DNA of 64,000 nucleotides from Rhizobium chutanense (GCF_002531935.1 NZ_NWSV01000008.1:186001-250000); one strand, 5' to 3'; shown: positions 9,063 to 17,671, numbered from the stretch's first letter. Notes: generated by a model not told the origin, from the sequence alone. Program-made: numbers and translations.

Positions 9063-9541
9063 CCAATCACTCCCTGCGCCGCGATCGCTTCGAGAAGCCC
9101 GATCTCGCCGGCACGTTTCTTCACGATATCGCCGAGCGGCACCTCGGAAAACGGCATGGTGCGAAGCTTCAGCTGCGCATCGCAGACCTTCTTGCCGCCG
9201 CTGGTGATTTTAGCCTTGGTAACCGCAAAACCCGAACCGTCGTGCTCGAGCACCGCCTCGATGTCGAGCACGGCTTCCGGTTCGACGAAGGTGCGCATCT
9301 TGGCGCCGTCGACCGTCATCAGGAAGGGCATGGCGGCAAAATCGGTGACGGCAAGCACCAGCATGCCGGAGGCCTGCGCCATGGTCTCGATCAAGAGCAC
9401 GCCGGGAACCAGCGGCATGCCGGGAAAATGCCCCTCGAAGACGGGGCTCTTGGCCGGCACGACGGATCGCGCCTTAAGCACGCCCTTCTTCAGGTCTACC
9501 GCTTCGACGCGGTCAATCATCTGGAAATATTCCAGCAGCAT
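9059..9541 (-). CDS. fabZXL: 3-hydroxyacyl-ACP dehydratase FabZXL
   Basis: A 160-residue hot-dog-fold dehydratase acting on AcpXL-bound intermediates of the C28 hydroxy fatty acid. It has the FabZ active site: His38 in EGHFPGMPLVPGV and Glu52 in LLIETMAQ. The gene is translationally coupled to fabF2XL by a four-base overlap. A gap of about 180 bp with a dispersed repeat separates it from acpXL. Confidence 0.92.
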   Translation of the reverse strand: MLLEYFQMIDRVEAVDLKKGVLKARSVVPAKSPVFEGHFPGMPLVPGVLLIETMAQASGMLVLAVTDFAAMPFLMTVDGAKMRTFVEPEAVLDIEAVLEHDGSGFAVTKAKITSGGKKVCDAQLKLRTMPFSEVPLGDIVKKRAGEIGLLEAIAAQGVIG

Positions 9542-9593
9542 TCGGATCCTCCGGCCCGACAGGCCAGATCCGCCCGCCGGTGACGACTACTTA

Positions 9594-9640
9594 GAGCAAT
9601 TCCAGGAAAAGTGCGAAGCGGTTTTCCGTCCGGAAGTGCG
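9594..9640. repeat. dispersed palindromic intergenic repeat
   Basis: A roughly 47-bp imperfect palindrome: GAGCAATTCCAGGAAAAG, a short centre, then CGGTTTTCCGTCCGGAAGTGCG. Its design matches the element at 17628-17671. Elements of this form are scattered between genes in Rhizobium genomes. It lies in the acpXL-fabZXL gap and could alter message stability. Confidence 0.6.
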
Positions 9641-9722
9641 AATCTGAAGTGATCTAGGAACGAAACCGCCCGGCCGCCATATTTGATGGCGGCAGGGCGT
9701 TAAAAAAAGACTGATATGTCGC

Positions 9723-10001
9723 TCAGGCCTTGGCTGCTTTGAGCTCGTCGATCTTGGCGCAGAGGTTCTTCAGCACGAAATATTCTTCGGTAGAAACCTT
9801 GCCCTCGTTGACTTCCTGCGTCCACTTTTCGAGCGGAATCTTGATGCCGAATTCCTTGTCGATCGCAAAGACGATGTCGAGGAAATCGAGGCTGTCGATA
9901 CCGAGGTCGTCGATCGTATGGCTCTCCGGCGTGATCGTGGCGCGATCGATCTCGCTGGTTTCTGCAATAATGTCGGCAACTTTATCGAATGTAGCGGTCA
10001 C
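9723..10001 (-). CDS. acpXL: specialised acyl carrier protein AcpXL
   Basis: A 92-residue acidic acyl carrier protein dedicated to the very-long-chain fatty acid of lipid A. The phosphopantetheine site is Ser37 in [12 protein letters not shown] chose the GTG at 10001 because GAGGT lies eight bases upstream and the protein then starts [13 protein letters not shown]. An ATG at 10064 would add 21 unlikely residues. It is the first gene of the leftward lipid A cluster. Confidence 0.93.
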
Positions 10002-10273
10002 GCGCTGTACCTCATGAAATGACGATTTAAACCTCCTCATAGGCAAATCCATTTCAAAAGCCAATGCTTTCGTCCAGGCGTTGCGGCAATTTGCCGATTG
10101 GGTGTTGCCTAAACAGCAATGGAATGCAGACCTTTGCCGTCATCGGGGCTGCGGCGACGCCGCAGCAGGAAGCCCGCTGTGGCGTCGGAGCGAACGAGCC
10201 GCCCGAATCAAAACCGCACAGGGCCTCGCCGCCTGCAAGCGCCTCCTCCGGCAGGAACCGCAGACGCCGGCAG

Positions 10274-10287
10274 TTGATCTAGATCAA
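10274..10287 (+). promoter_or_regulatory. distal FNR anaerobox of fnrN
   Basis: TTGAT-CTAG-ATCAA is a perfect FNR/FixK-type half-site pair, 97 bases before the fnrN start. In R. leguminosarum fnrN the distal of two such boxes mediates microaerobic self-activation. Confidence 0.85.
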
Positions 10288-10304
10288 ATCGTGATCCGGG
10301 GAAA

Positions 10305-10318
10305 TTGATAATGATCAA
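10305..10318 (+). promoter_or_regulatory. proximal FNR anaerobox of fnrN
   Basis: TTGAT-AATG-ATCAA is a second perfect anaerobox, 31 bases centre-to-centre from the first and 66 bases before the fnrN ATG. In the published R. leguminosarum system the proximal site mediates autorepression at high FnrN levels. Confidence 0.85.
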
Positions 10319-10384
10319 GCAACGCGGGAAGGAATTGGGAGAGCCGAACCCGCAGTCGAGGCGCAATCGCCGGGAGATTCCGGC

Positions 10385-11137
10385 ATGCCGGATGCAATAG
10401 AATCGGATCAGGATATGGACGTCGCACACAGTGAGGTTCTCGAGCTTGGCATCCCCGTCGCCTGCCGCTCCTGCCAGGCACGGCACGGCGTCGTTTGCGG
10501 CGCCTTGTCGAGCACCCAGCTGCGTGAACTCGGACGCCATTCGCTGCGCCGCAAGATCGATGCAGGCTGCGAGATCGTTGCTCAAGGGTCGGAAAGCTCT
10601 TTCTATTCGAACATCATGCGCGGCGTGGTGAAGCTCTGCAAGGTGATGCCGGACGGGCGCCAGCAGATCGTCGGCCTGCAATTCGCCCCGGATTTCGTCG
10701 GCAGGCCTTTCGTGCGCGAAAGCACGCTATCTGCCGAGGCTGCGACCGACGCCGAAATCTGCGTCTTTCCCCGCAACCTGCTCGACCGCATGATATCGGA
10801 GACGCCGGAGCTGCAGCGCAGCCTGCACGATCAGGCGCTGAAGGAGCTGGACGCCGCGCGCGAATGGATGCTGACGCTCGGCCGGCGCACCGCCGAAGAG
10901 AAGGTCGCAAGCCTGCTTTACCTCATCGCCACGCATGCCGAACCGCAAACGGCGACGAGCACCGCCTTCGACCTGCCGCTATCGCGCGCCGAGATCGCCG
11001 ATTTCCTCGGGCTGACGATCGAGACCGTCAGCCGCCAGATGACCAGGCTGCGCAAGAGCGGCGTCATCAGCATCGAGAATTTCCGGCATATCGTCGTGCC
11101 CGATATGGATGAGCTGGAAAAGAAAATCAGCGCGTGA
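10385..11137 (+). CDS. fnrN: FNR-type oxygen-responsive regulator FnrN
   Basis: A 250-residue CRP/FNR-family activator. Cys27, Cys30 and Cys38 (C-X2-C-X7-C) plus Cys126 (EIC, aligned with FNR Cys122) can hold an oxygen-labile [4Fe-4S] cluster, which separates it from cysteine-poor FixK. A cyclic-nucleotide-like beta barrel is followed by a dimer helix and a C-terminal winged helix with the FNR recognition helix (ADFLGLTIETVSRQMTRL). Two anaeroboxes upstream indicate autoregulation. FnrN drives microaerobic fixNOQP-type genes in rhizobia. Its last 11 bases overlap the convergent L,D-transpeptidase gene. Confidence 0.93.
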   Translation: MPDAIESDQDMDVAHSEVLELGIPVACRSCQARHGVVCGALSSTQLRELGRHSLRRKIDAGCEIVAQGSESSFYSNIMRGVVKLCKVMPDGRQQIVGLQFAPDFVGRPFVRESTLSAEAATDAEICVFPRNLLDRMISETPELQRSLHDQALKELDAAREWMLTLGRRTAEEKVASLLYLIATHAEPQTATSTAFDLPLSRAEIADFLGLTIETVSRQMTRLRKSGVISIENFRHIVVPDMDELEKKISA

Positions 11138-11555
11138 TGATGACGCGGGTATTGGCAAGGCCGGCTTGGCGCGCCAGCGAGAAGAACTGGGCCGCATTGT
11201 CGGGATGCAGGCGGACGCAGCCGTGCGAGGCAGGCCGGCCCAGGCGCTTCAAGTCGAATGTGGCATGGACGGCGTAACCGCCGTTGAAGAACACCGCGTA
11301 GGGCATCGGCGCATTGTCATATTTGCGCGAGCGGTGATCGCGCGACAGCCATTTGGCGCTCCACGAACCGGTCGGCGTGACATAGCCGTTGCGCGCGGTC
11401 GAAACCTTCCAGCGATACTTGACGAAACCGTTCTCGGTGACGGTCATCGTCTGCGTGCCGATGCTGATATTGGCGACCAGCGTTGCGGCTTGAGCGGCAA
11501 CCGGAGAAAACTGCAGCAATAAACTTGCGGCCGCGGCCGCCAAAATCGTCTTCAT
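11127..11555 (-). CDS. exported L,D-transpeptidase (YkuD domain)
   Basis: A 142-residue protein with a Sec signal peptide (MKTILAAAAASLLLQF, cleavage likely after AQA) and a compact YkuD domain ending in the catalytic SHGCVRL motif. The family forms 3-3 cross-links in peptidoglycan or attaches lipoproteins to it in the periplasm. The ATG at 11555 follows AGAGGGG. An alternative start at 11579 would precede the signal peptide with arginine-rich residues. Confidence 0.88.
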   Translation of the reverse strand: MKTILAAAAASLLLQFSPVAAQAATLVANISIGTQTMTVTENGFVKYRWKVSTARNGYVTPTGSWSAKWLSRDHRSRKYDNAPMPYAVFFNGGYAVHATFDLKRLGRPASHGCVRLHPDNAAQFFSLARQAGLANTRVIITR

Positions 11556-11704
11556 GATAACCCCTCTTCGCACCCGCACAGTTTTAACTGCGCCCTCACG
11601 ACAGAGAGACTACGGAAATACTTTCTATATAGCTTTAACCCGAATGGTAATCACAATTTTAACGGGCTTAAGCCGAAGCGGCGCGCCGCGAGACAGCGAC
11701 CGCC

Positions 11705-11905
11705 TCACTGCAGCTTGCGTGCTGCCGAAGGCTGCTTGAGCTGCTGGTAGGCCTTGTTCATCTTCTGGCGGATCGAAGCCATCGTGCCGAGATTATGACC
11801 GCAGGCGGCACAGGTGATAATGTCTGTCTCGCGGATTTCGGCACGCTCGAACTTCATCTTGGTGCTCTTGCACTTCGGGCACGGTAGTTCAACCTGGACT
11901 GTCAT
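11705..11905 (-). CDS. small zinc-ribbon protein
   Basis: A 66-residue protein with two CXXC pairs (CPKC and CAAC), which would hold one structural zinc. It has a basic C-terminal helix (RQKMNKAYQQLKQPSAARK). I do not recognise a specific function; nucleic-acid or protein binding fits the fold. The ATG at 11905 follows GGAAG. A start at 11971 lacks this. Confidence 0.65.
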   Translation of the reverse strand: MTVQVELPCPKCKSTKMKFERAEIRETDIITCAACGHNLGTMASIRQKMNKAYQQLKQPSAARKLQ

Positions 11906-11983
11906 TGCTCTGCTTCCGGTGTGATGAGATATGAGGCGCTTCGCATAAACGTTTGCGGCGGGTGTGTCCACAGGCGGACTGTA

Positions 11984-12029
11984 CCGCGGGTTACCCCTCT
12001 GCCCTGCCGGGCAGAGGGGTAACCCGCGG
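11984..12029. terminator. very long perfect hairpin downstream of cobD
   Basis: Perfect 21-bp inverted repeat (arms 11984-12004 and 12009-12029, loop TGCC) starting nine bases past the cobD stop. It has no T-run, so it may be a 3' stability element or repeat rather than a simple intrinsic terminator of the cobABCD message. Confidence 0.6.
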
Positions 12030-12037
12030 GCACAACC

Positions 12038-13018
12038 CTACAAGAAACACAAGAACAGCCCGAACGTCAGCCCAGCCAGCACCATGCAGCTCGCATAAAA
12101 CACCGACACGCCGTCTTCGATATCGCCGGCTGTGGCGACGTCCCGGCCGGCATTATTGATCATCGGCTCGGTCACGACGACACCACCATAGATGCGGGGA
12201 CCGGCGAGCTGGACGTTGAGAGCACCCGCCATGGCGGCCTCCGGCCGGCCGGAATTCGGCGAACGGTGCAGGCCGCCGTCGCGCATCCCCACCCGGATCG
12301 CCTCGCGGCAGGGGCTGATGCCCCGCCGGATCCAGGCGCCGGCGGCAATCAGCAGGATGGAGAGCCGGGCGGCCGGCCAGTTGGCGATATCATCGAGCCG
12401 GGCGGCGGCCCAGCCGAAATCGATGTATTTTTCCGACCTGTGGCCGATCATCGAATCCGCCGTGTTCAGCATTTTGTAGGCAAGCAGTCCGGGCAGGCCG
12501 AAAACGGCATAGCAGAGCGCCGGCGCCACCACGCCGTCGGAGAAGTTTTCGGCAAGGCTTTCGATTGCCGCACGGCAGACGGCCGGCTCGTCCAACGTTT
12601 CCGGATCGCGTCCGACGATGCGGGAAACAGCGGCTCGTCCGCCGGCAAGCCCGTGGTCGCGCAAAGCTGTCGCGACGGCCGCGACATGATCGGCAAGGCT
12701 CTTCTGCGCTAGAAAGATCGCCACAAGCCCGGCCTCCAGTACGATGCCGGCAAGGCCGAAGAGCGCGAAGAACCGGTCGAACACGAAGCCTGCGGCGATC
12801 GACAGCAGCAGCAGCGTCAGGATCGCGGCAACACCGTTCATCCGGCGTTGCGAGCCTGTAAGGCTCGAGGGATTGAGCTGCTGGTCGGCATAGGAAATCG
12901 CCGCGCCGAAGACGACGACGGGATGCGGCACGCGCGACCACAGCCATTGCGGATCGCCGGCAATCCGGTCAAGCAGCAGCGCCAGAAGCAGCACGAGAAG
13001 GTTTTCGTCGATCGTCAT
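12038..13018 (-). CDS. cobD: adenosylcobinamide-phosphate synthase CobD (CbiB)
   Basis: A 326-residue polytopic inner-membrane protein that attaches (R)-1-amino-2-propanol or its phosphate to adenosylcobyric acid. It opens with the family pattern LLLDRIAGDPQWLWSRVPHPVVVFG and keeps the conserved AIESLAENFSDGVVAPALCY segment and the MLNTADSMIGH motif. Its start overlaps the cobC stop by four bases, placing it last in cobA-cobB-cobC-cobD. Confidence 0.93.
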   Translation of the reverse strand: MTIDENLLVLLLALLLDRIAGDPQWLWSRVPHPVVVFGAAISYADQQLNPSSLTGSQRRMNGVAAILTLLLLSIAAGFVFDRFFALFGLAGIVLEAGLVAIFLAQKSLADHVAAVATALRDHGLAGGRAAVSRIVGRDPETLDEPAVCRAAIESLAENFSDGVVAPALCYAVFGLPGLLAYKMLNTADSMIGHRSEKYIDFGWAAARLDDIANWPAARLSILLIAAGAWIRRGISPCREAIRVGMRDGGLHRSPNSGRPEAAMAGALNVQLAGPRIYGGVVVTEPMINNAGRDVATAGDIEDGVSVFYASCMVLAGLTFGLFLCFL

Positions 13019-14079
13019 CGCTCAAATCCCTGAAGGGCTTCGCCAAGCCGCCGGTCCGCCGCCGGATCGGGCGTCAGGCCGAAGCGCAGCCAATCCGGCG
13101 CATAATCAAACTTGCGGACGAGAATATGATGGCGGCAGAGATGCGTGTAAATGTCGCTCGCCCTTGTATCGGCGACAAGGGTAAACAGCGCCGTTCCCCC
13201 TGCTATTCGCAACCCGGCGCCCTCCAGCGCCGCATCCAGACCGATACTGCGCTCCTCGATGCGGCTGTGGATCGGAGACACGTCTGAGCGCAACAGCGAG
13301 GCGGCAATCGACAGCGCCGGGCCGGAGACCGCCCAGGGGCCGAGCCAGTCCTCGAAACGTGCGAGAATATCGCTGCGCGCAATCGTAAAACCGAGCCGCA
13401 GGCCGGCAAGCCCGAAGAACTTGCCGAAGGAGCGGAAGATGATCAGGTTGGAAAGCTGCTGCGCGCGGCTCGCGAGGCTGAGCCACGGCTCGGTATCGCC
13501 GAAGGCCTCGTCGACGACGAGAAACCCGTTTGCCGCCTTCATCCTGTCGTGCAGGGCAACCAGCGTTTCAACCCGCCAGGCGCGCCCATCGGGATTGTTC
13601 GGATTGACGACGACTGCAAGCCGATGCCCAGCTCCAATCTCGGCGACATCATTGACCGCATCGACAGCAAAGCCGGCCGAAGTGAAGGCGCGCGCATATT
13701 CGCCATAGGTCGGCGACACCACGGCGACCCTGTCGTCCGTCACGGCAACCTTGTTGTCCGTCACGGCGACCCTGTCGTCCGTCACAGCGATTTGCTTGTC
13801 CTGCCGAAGCAGACGCGGCAGAAGCTGGATCACCGATTGGGTACCGGGCACCGGCAGCGGCAGGATCTCGCCACTGCCATAATGATCACGCGCAGCTATT
13901 CTTGCCTCGTCGACGAGATGCCGGTCTGGCAGCCGCTGCCAGGCCCTTGCCGGAATATCCGGCAGGGAGACGGGGCACGGATTGATGCCGGTTGAGAGAT
14001 CGAGCCAGTCTTCCGGCCTGCCGCCGAAGGTGGCGGCAACGGCGGTAATACCGCCGCCATGGGCAATGGGCGCGCTCAT
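13015..14079 (-). CDS. cobC: threonine-phosphate decarboxylase CobC
   Basis: A 354-residue PLP-dependent fold-type I enzyme related to histidinol-phosphate aminotransferase. It makes the aminopropanol-phosphate side chain for cobinamide. Visible marks are HGGGITAVAATFGG at the N-terminus, DLSTGINP, the NPNNPDGR loop and the PLP-binding lysine in FRSFGKFFGLAGLRLG. Oddly, a run of three near-identical seven-residue units (VTDDRVA type) interrupts the segment just before VSPTYGEYARAF. The gene overlaps cobB upstream and cobD downstream by ATGA junctions. Confidence 0.92.
   Translation of the reverse strand: MSAPIAHGGGITAVAATFGGRPEDWLDLSTGINPCPVSLPDIPARAWQRLPDRHLVDEARIAARDHYGSGEILPLPVPGTQSVIQLLPRLLRQDKQIAVTDDRVAVTDNKVAVTDDRVAVVSPTYGEYARAFTSAGFAVDAVNDVAEIGAGHRLAVVVNPNNPDGRAWRVETLVALHDRMKAANGFLVVDEAFGDTEPWLSLASRAQQLSNLIIFRSFGKFFGLAGLRLGFTIARSDILARFEDWLGPWAVSGPALSIAASLLRSDVSPIHSRIEERSIGLDAALEGAGLRIAGGTALFTLVADTRASDIYTHLCRHHILVRKFDYAPDWLRFGLTPDPAADRRLGEALQGFER
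13721..13804. repeat. in-frame 21-bp tandem repeat inside cobC
   Basis: Three copies of a 21-bp unit (13721-13741, 13742-13762, 13763-13783) plus a decayed fourth (13784-13804). Units 1 and 3 are identical; unit 2 differs at three bases. They encode repeats of V-T-D-D-R-V-A. The length keeps the frame, so copy number could vary without breaking the enzyme. Confidence 0.9.
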
Positions 14080-15383
14080 ATAGCCGCCCCGGCAAGATCG
14101 ATCAGGTGCATATAGGAGCCTGCCACCTGTCCGCGCCGCAGCCCGACAGCACCGAGATCGGCTCCGAGCGCATCCTGCGCTGTAAACAGCCGCTTTCCCT
14201 CCCCCTCGGAAACGACGGTGGAATAGTGGAATTCATGGGCCGTCATCGTCCGTGCGAAGAAAGCGCCGTCGAGCGGCGTCACGCGGCGATAGCCGAGATG
14301 GCGCCGGCGTTCGGCATAGCTGGTGACGACCGGCAGCAGGCCGAGCATTTCGTGGCGCTTCCCCTCCGCATCGATCAACCCATCGCCCAGCACCATGTAG
14401 CCGCCGCACTCGCCATAGATCCTGATGCCGCGCGCCGCCGCATCGAGCATGCCGGCGCGAAAATTCTGCGCAGCGGAGAGCCGCCCGGCATGCAGCTCGG
14501 GATAACCGCCGGGCAGATAGATCGCATCGGCATCGGCGGCCGGCGCCTCGTCGGCAAGCGGCGAGAAAAAGGAGATCGCAGCGCCCCGGCGCCGCCAGCC
14601 GAGCAGCATATGCTCGTAGGCAAAGGCAAAGGCGACATCGCGCGCCACGGCGACGCGGGCGCCGATCGGCATCAGCCGGTCGATATTGGCGGCCGATGGC
14701 CGATTGAGGCCCTGCCTGGCGATGCGCAGCAGGAATTCGAAATTGCATTCCTCGGACACGGCATCCGCCGCATGCTCGATGAAATTCTCAAGGGTCGCGT
14801 GTTCGCCGGCCTGGACGAGGCCGAGATGGCGCTCCGGCAGCGCAAGCGCCTTGTCGGCCTCGATTACGGCGACGACGGGCATGCGGATAGCCTCGAGTGC
14901 CCGGCGCAGCATCGCCTCGTGCCGCTCGCTGCCGACCTTGTTGAGGATGACGCCGGCCACACGGACATCGGCGCGGAAGCCGGCAAAACCTGATACCAGC
15001 GGCGCCACCGACTGCGACATGCGCGAGGCATCGACGACCAGCACCACCGACAGGCCGAGCTGGGCGGCAAGATCGGCCGCCGTTCCCTTTCCGTCGGCTG
15101 CTCCGTCGAAAAGCCCCATCATCGCCTCGATGACGAGAATGCGATCGCCGGAGCGGTGAAGAGCGGCGTTGGCCGAGATCAGTTCGGGGCGCATCGCCCA
15201 AGGGTCGAAATTCAAGCAGGGCGCGCCGCTTGCGGCCGCGTGGAAGGCTGGGTCGATGTAGTCGGGGCCCGCCTTGCCGGGCGCGACCGCGATGCCGCGC
15301 CGGCGAAGCGCCCTGAGCAATCCGAGCGTCACCGTCGTCTTGCCGGCGCCGGAGGACGGCGCTGCGATCAGGAGGCCGCTCAT
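14076..15383 (-). CDS. cobB: hydrogenobyrinic acid a,c-diamide synthase CobB
   Basis: A 435-residue ATP- and glutamine-dependent amidase that forms hydrogenobyrinate a,c-diamide in the aerobic pathway. The N-terminal dethiobiotin-synthetase-like domain has the P-loop APSSGAGKTTVTLG. The C-terminal class I glutaminase domain has its nucleophile in YGECGGYMVLG and a late HEFHYS histidine. I chose the ATG at 15383, which overlaps the cobA stop as ATGA. An upstream ATG at 15452 would intrude into cobA. Confidence 0.93.
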   Translation of the reverse strand: MSGLLIAAPSSGAGKTTVTLGLLRALRRRGIAVAPGKAGPDYIDPAFHAAASGAPCLNFDPWAMRPELISANAALHRSGDRILVIEAMMGLFDGAADGKGTAADLAAQLGLSVVLVVDASRMSQSVAPLVSGFAGFRADVRVAGVILNKVGSERHEAMLRRALEAIRMPVVAVIEADKALALPERHLGLVQAGEHATLENFIEHAADAVSEECNFEFLLRIARQGLNRPSAANIDRLMPIGARVAVARDVAFAFAYEHMLLGWRRRGAAISFFSPLADEAPAADADAIYLPGGYPELHAGRLSAAQNFRAGMLDAAARGIRIYGECGGYMVLGDGLIDAEGKRHEMLGLLPVVTSYAERRRHLGYRRVTPLDGAFFARTMTAHEFHYSTVVSEGEGKRLFTAQDALGADLGAVGLRRGQVAGSYMHLIDLAGAAI

Positions 15384-16219
15384 ATCAGCACCTTGCCGGA
15401 CCGGTCGAACGGATCGGGTTGCAGGCGCCGCCCGCCGAGCGCGCCGAGCCAATCGAGCGAGGCCCTGAGCCGCACCACCTCGCCGACGACGACCACCGCC
15501 GGCGGCTCCAGCCCGGAAGCGGCGACTGCCTCGGTCGCCTCCCCGAGCGTCGTCTCCAGCACCTGCTGCCGGCCGGTGGCGGCATTGCAGACGAAGGCGA
15601 CGGGTTCGGACGGCTGCCGGCCGGCGGCGATGAGATTGGCGCTGATCTCGGCGATATGTTTCATCGCCATATACATGACGATGACGGGCGAGCCGCGGCC
15701 GATCGCCTCCCAGTTGATCCTGTCGGGCACGATGCCGGAGGAATCATGGCCGGTGAGGAAGGTGACAGCGTGGTTGATGTCACGATGCGTCACCGGAATG
15801 CCGGCATAGGCCAGCCCGCCGATGCCGGCGGTGATGCCGGGCACGATGCGGAAGGGGATATTGTACTCGACCAGCGTCAGCGCCTCTTCGCCGCCACGCC
15901 CGAAGACGAAAGGATCGCCGCCCTTCAGCCGCAGCACCCGCTTGCCGGCGCGCGCCAATTCCACCAGCCGCAGCGAAATGTCGCGCTGCTTGGCCGAGGG
16001 CTTGCCGCCGCGTTTTCCAGCATATTCAAGCTCCGCGCCGGGGTGTGCGAGCTTCAGACAGTCTTCATTGACAAGCGCGTCATGGACGATCACGTCCGCT
16101 TCGGCCAGCCCCTTGGCGGCGAGCAGCGTCAGCAGGCCCGGATCACCCGGACCAGCCCCGACGAGCCAGACGCTGCCCGGCTCCAGCGCCGGCAGATGTG
16201 AAAGTTGATTGGTCAACAT
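15380..16219 (-). CDS. cobA: uroporphyrinogen-III C-methyltransferase CobA
   Basis: A 279-residue SAM-dependent methyltransferase that makes precorrin-2, the branch point from haem to cobalamin and sirohaem. It carries the family signatures VGAGPGDPGLLTLLAAKG, the RLKGGDPFVFGRGGEEA block and PGITAGIGGLAYAGIPVTHR. It is first in the cobA-cobB-cobC-cobD operon. No B12 box was found in the 445 bp upstream, in contrast with the cobP operon. Confidence 0.94.
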   Translation of the reverse strand: MLTNQLSHLPALEPGSVWLVGAGPGDPGLLTLLAAKGLAEADVIVHDALVNEDCLKLAHPGAELEYAGKRGGKPSAKQRDISLRLVELARAGKRVLRLKGGDPFVFGRGGEEALTLVEYNIPFRIVPGITAGIGGLAYAGIPVTHRDINHAVTFLTGHDSSGIVPDRINWEAIGRGSPVIVMYMAMKHIAEISANLIAAGRQPSEPVAFVCNAATGRQQVLETTLGEATEAVAASGLEPPAVVVVGEVVRLRASLDWLGALGGRRLQPDPFDRSGKVLI

Positions 16220-16664
16220 TTTGTTGATCTAGGCCCAGCAAGGAACAAGGTCAACGCCGCCTGCACCGCCTCACTCGAAGTTGCTGAGATCAAGATGACT
16301 CACTTTGCGAAGAGGCGGATTCCATCTGGTAGAAAAATGACGCAACGATATGAATACATTTTAATATTCACCTGAAAGATCGACCGACATGGAGCCGCCG
16401 TCTTTGTTGACACACAGGCTGCAGATATCGGCGCCTGCCCCTCATCCGGCTGCCGCCACCTTCTCCCCGCTTGCGGGGCGAAGGGACCATGCCGCTACCT
16501 CTCCGTCCCACCTCGCTCCCGCAGGGCACGTCCCCTCGCCCCGTTTACGGGGAGAGGGTTAGGGTGAGGGGCAGTTTTTGGTACCAGACGGCCATAGCAT
16601 AATCCGAGCATGACAAATCTCAGCAGTCTGTGGCCGGCCGCGATGCAGCCGGCCTTCACGTCAT
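16220..16664. other. intergenic region upstream of cobA
   Basis: The 445-bp gap between nucleoside hydrolase and cobA holds a GC-rich dispersed repeat (16438-16571) and an AT-richer part (16330-16380) where a cobA promoter could lie. TTGAT and TCAAC words near 16206 do not form a full anaerobox. No coding signal was seen. Confidence 0.5.
16438..16571. repeat. CCCCTCATCC-type dispersed repeat
   Basis: Begins CCCCTCATCCGGCTGCCG and ends in GGTTAGGGTGAGGGG, with internal short hairpins of the CCCCGC-GCGGGG type. The left end matches the element at 56727-56843, so both belong to one family of intergenic palindromic elements. Confidence 0.7.
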
Positions 16665-17615
16665 TCAGATCGTAAGCAACGTCTCGCGGATCAGCTCCAG
16701 GACTTTTTCCGATTCGATCCCGGTCGCGACGATCTGGCTCGGCAGGCCATCCCAGTCATCGGGCGGGAAACGGCGGTTATCCGGCTTGACGACCGTCTGA
16801 CCATCGGCGATGCCACCGCAGACGACGCGCACCGCGCCCGTGATCGTGGTGAAAAGCTCCGGTGCCACGACATAGACCGAGGCGCAGCTGTCATGCACCA
16901 TCATGCCGTCCTCCACCGCATGCCTGTAGAAGTCGATGTAGGACTGCGACAGCGCGTCGAGCAGCTTCACCGCGCCGTCTCCCCTGGCCGCCATCTCGCC
17001 GAGATAGCTGCGGCTCATCGTGGTGATCGAGGTGACGTCGAGGCCGATGACGACCACCTTCCAGGGCGCGGTCATGACGATGTCGGCAGCCTCGGGGTCG
17101 CCATGAATATTGGCTTCGGCGACCGGCGAGACATTGCCTGGCACATAGAAATTGCCGCCCATGATGACGACGTCCTTGACCAGGCTCGCAATCTCCGGAT
17201 CTTCCTTCAGCGCCCTCGCCAGATTGGTCATCCGCCCGACGGCCACCAGCCTGATTTCGCCGGGGTTGGCGCGCACGGTGTCGATGATGAAGCGATGCGC
17301 CGGGCGCGGATCGAGCGGCAGGTCGATCGTCTTAGGCACTTCGATGTCGCCGAGGCCGTTCTCGCCATGGACCATGGCCGGCCATTCCCGCTCGGCGCGC
17401 GAGGGATCGATGGTGACGCTGGCGCCCTTGGCAACGGGTGCCGGAATATTCCATTCGCGCTTGAGGAAGAGCGCATTGCGCGTCGTCGTCTCGACCGAGG
17501 CATTGCCGAAAACGGTGGTGATGCCGATCAGATCGATTTCAGGATGGCGGTGCAGGAAAAGAAGCGCCATGGCGTCATCGACGCCCGGATCCGTGTCATA
17601 AATGACCTTGTGCAT
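16665..17615 (-). CDS. inosine-uridine-preferring-type nucleoside hydrolase
   Basis: A 316-residue nucleoside N-ribohydrolase that splits ribonucleosides to base and ribose. The calcium-binding N-terminal signature DTDPGVDDAMAL is intact, and later calcium-ligand regions (VIMGGNFYVPGNVSPVAEANI, then DSCA) are present. The base preference cannot be fixed from sequence. The ATG at 17615 follows AGAGGAT at six bases; the longer frame to 17729 runs into a repeat. It separates cobABCD from cobE and has no obvious cobalamin role. Confidence 0.9.
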   Translation of the reverse strand: MHKVIYDTDPGVDDAMALLFLHRHPEIDLIGITTVFGNASVETTTRNALFLKREWNIPAPVAKGASVTIDPSRAEREWPAMVHGENGLGDIEVPKTIDLPLDPRPAHRFIIDTVRANPGEIRLVAVGRMTNLARALKEDPEIASLVKDVVIMGGNFYVPGNVSPVAEANIHGDPEAADIVMTAPWKVVVIGLDVTSITTMSRSYLGEMAARGDGAVKLLDALSQSYIDFYRHAVEDGMMVHDSCASVYVVAPELFTTITGAVRVVCGGIADGQTVVKPDNRRFPPDDWDGLPSQIVATGIESEKVLELIRETLLTI

Positions 17616-17627
17616 TGGTATCCTCTG

Positions 17628-17671
17628 GAGCAATTCAGCAAAATTGCATGAGCGGTTTTGCTGGAATTGCG
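17628..17671. repeat. dispersed palindromic intergenic repeat
   Basis: GAGCAATTCAGCAAAATTGC, a centre, then CGGTTTTGCTGGAATTGCG. Same design as 9594-9640, and it lies just upstream of the nucleoside hydrolase start. Confidence 0.6.

Noticed and set aside
16206..16230. Possible FNR box near the cobA start (TTGATTGGTCAAC)
   Set aside because: The right half does not match ATCAA, and the sequence lies inside and just after the coding start; not a credible anaerobox.
16220..16664. Second cobalamin riboswitch upstream of cobA
   Set aside because: No GCCACTG B12 box or CCTGCC closing segment was found on the cobA strand.
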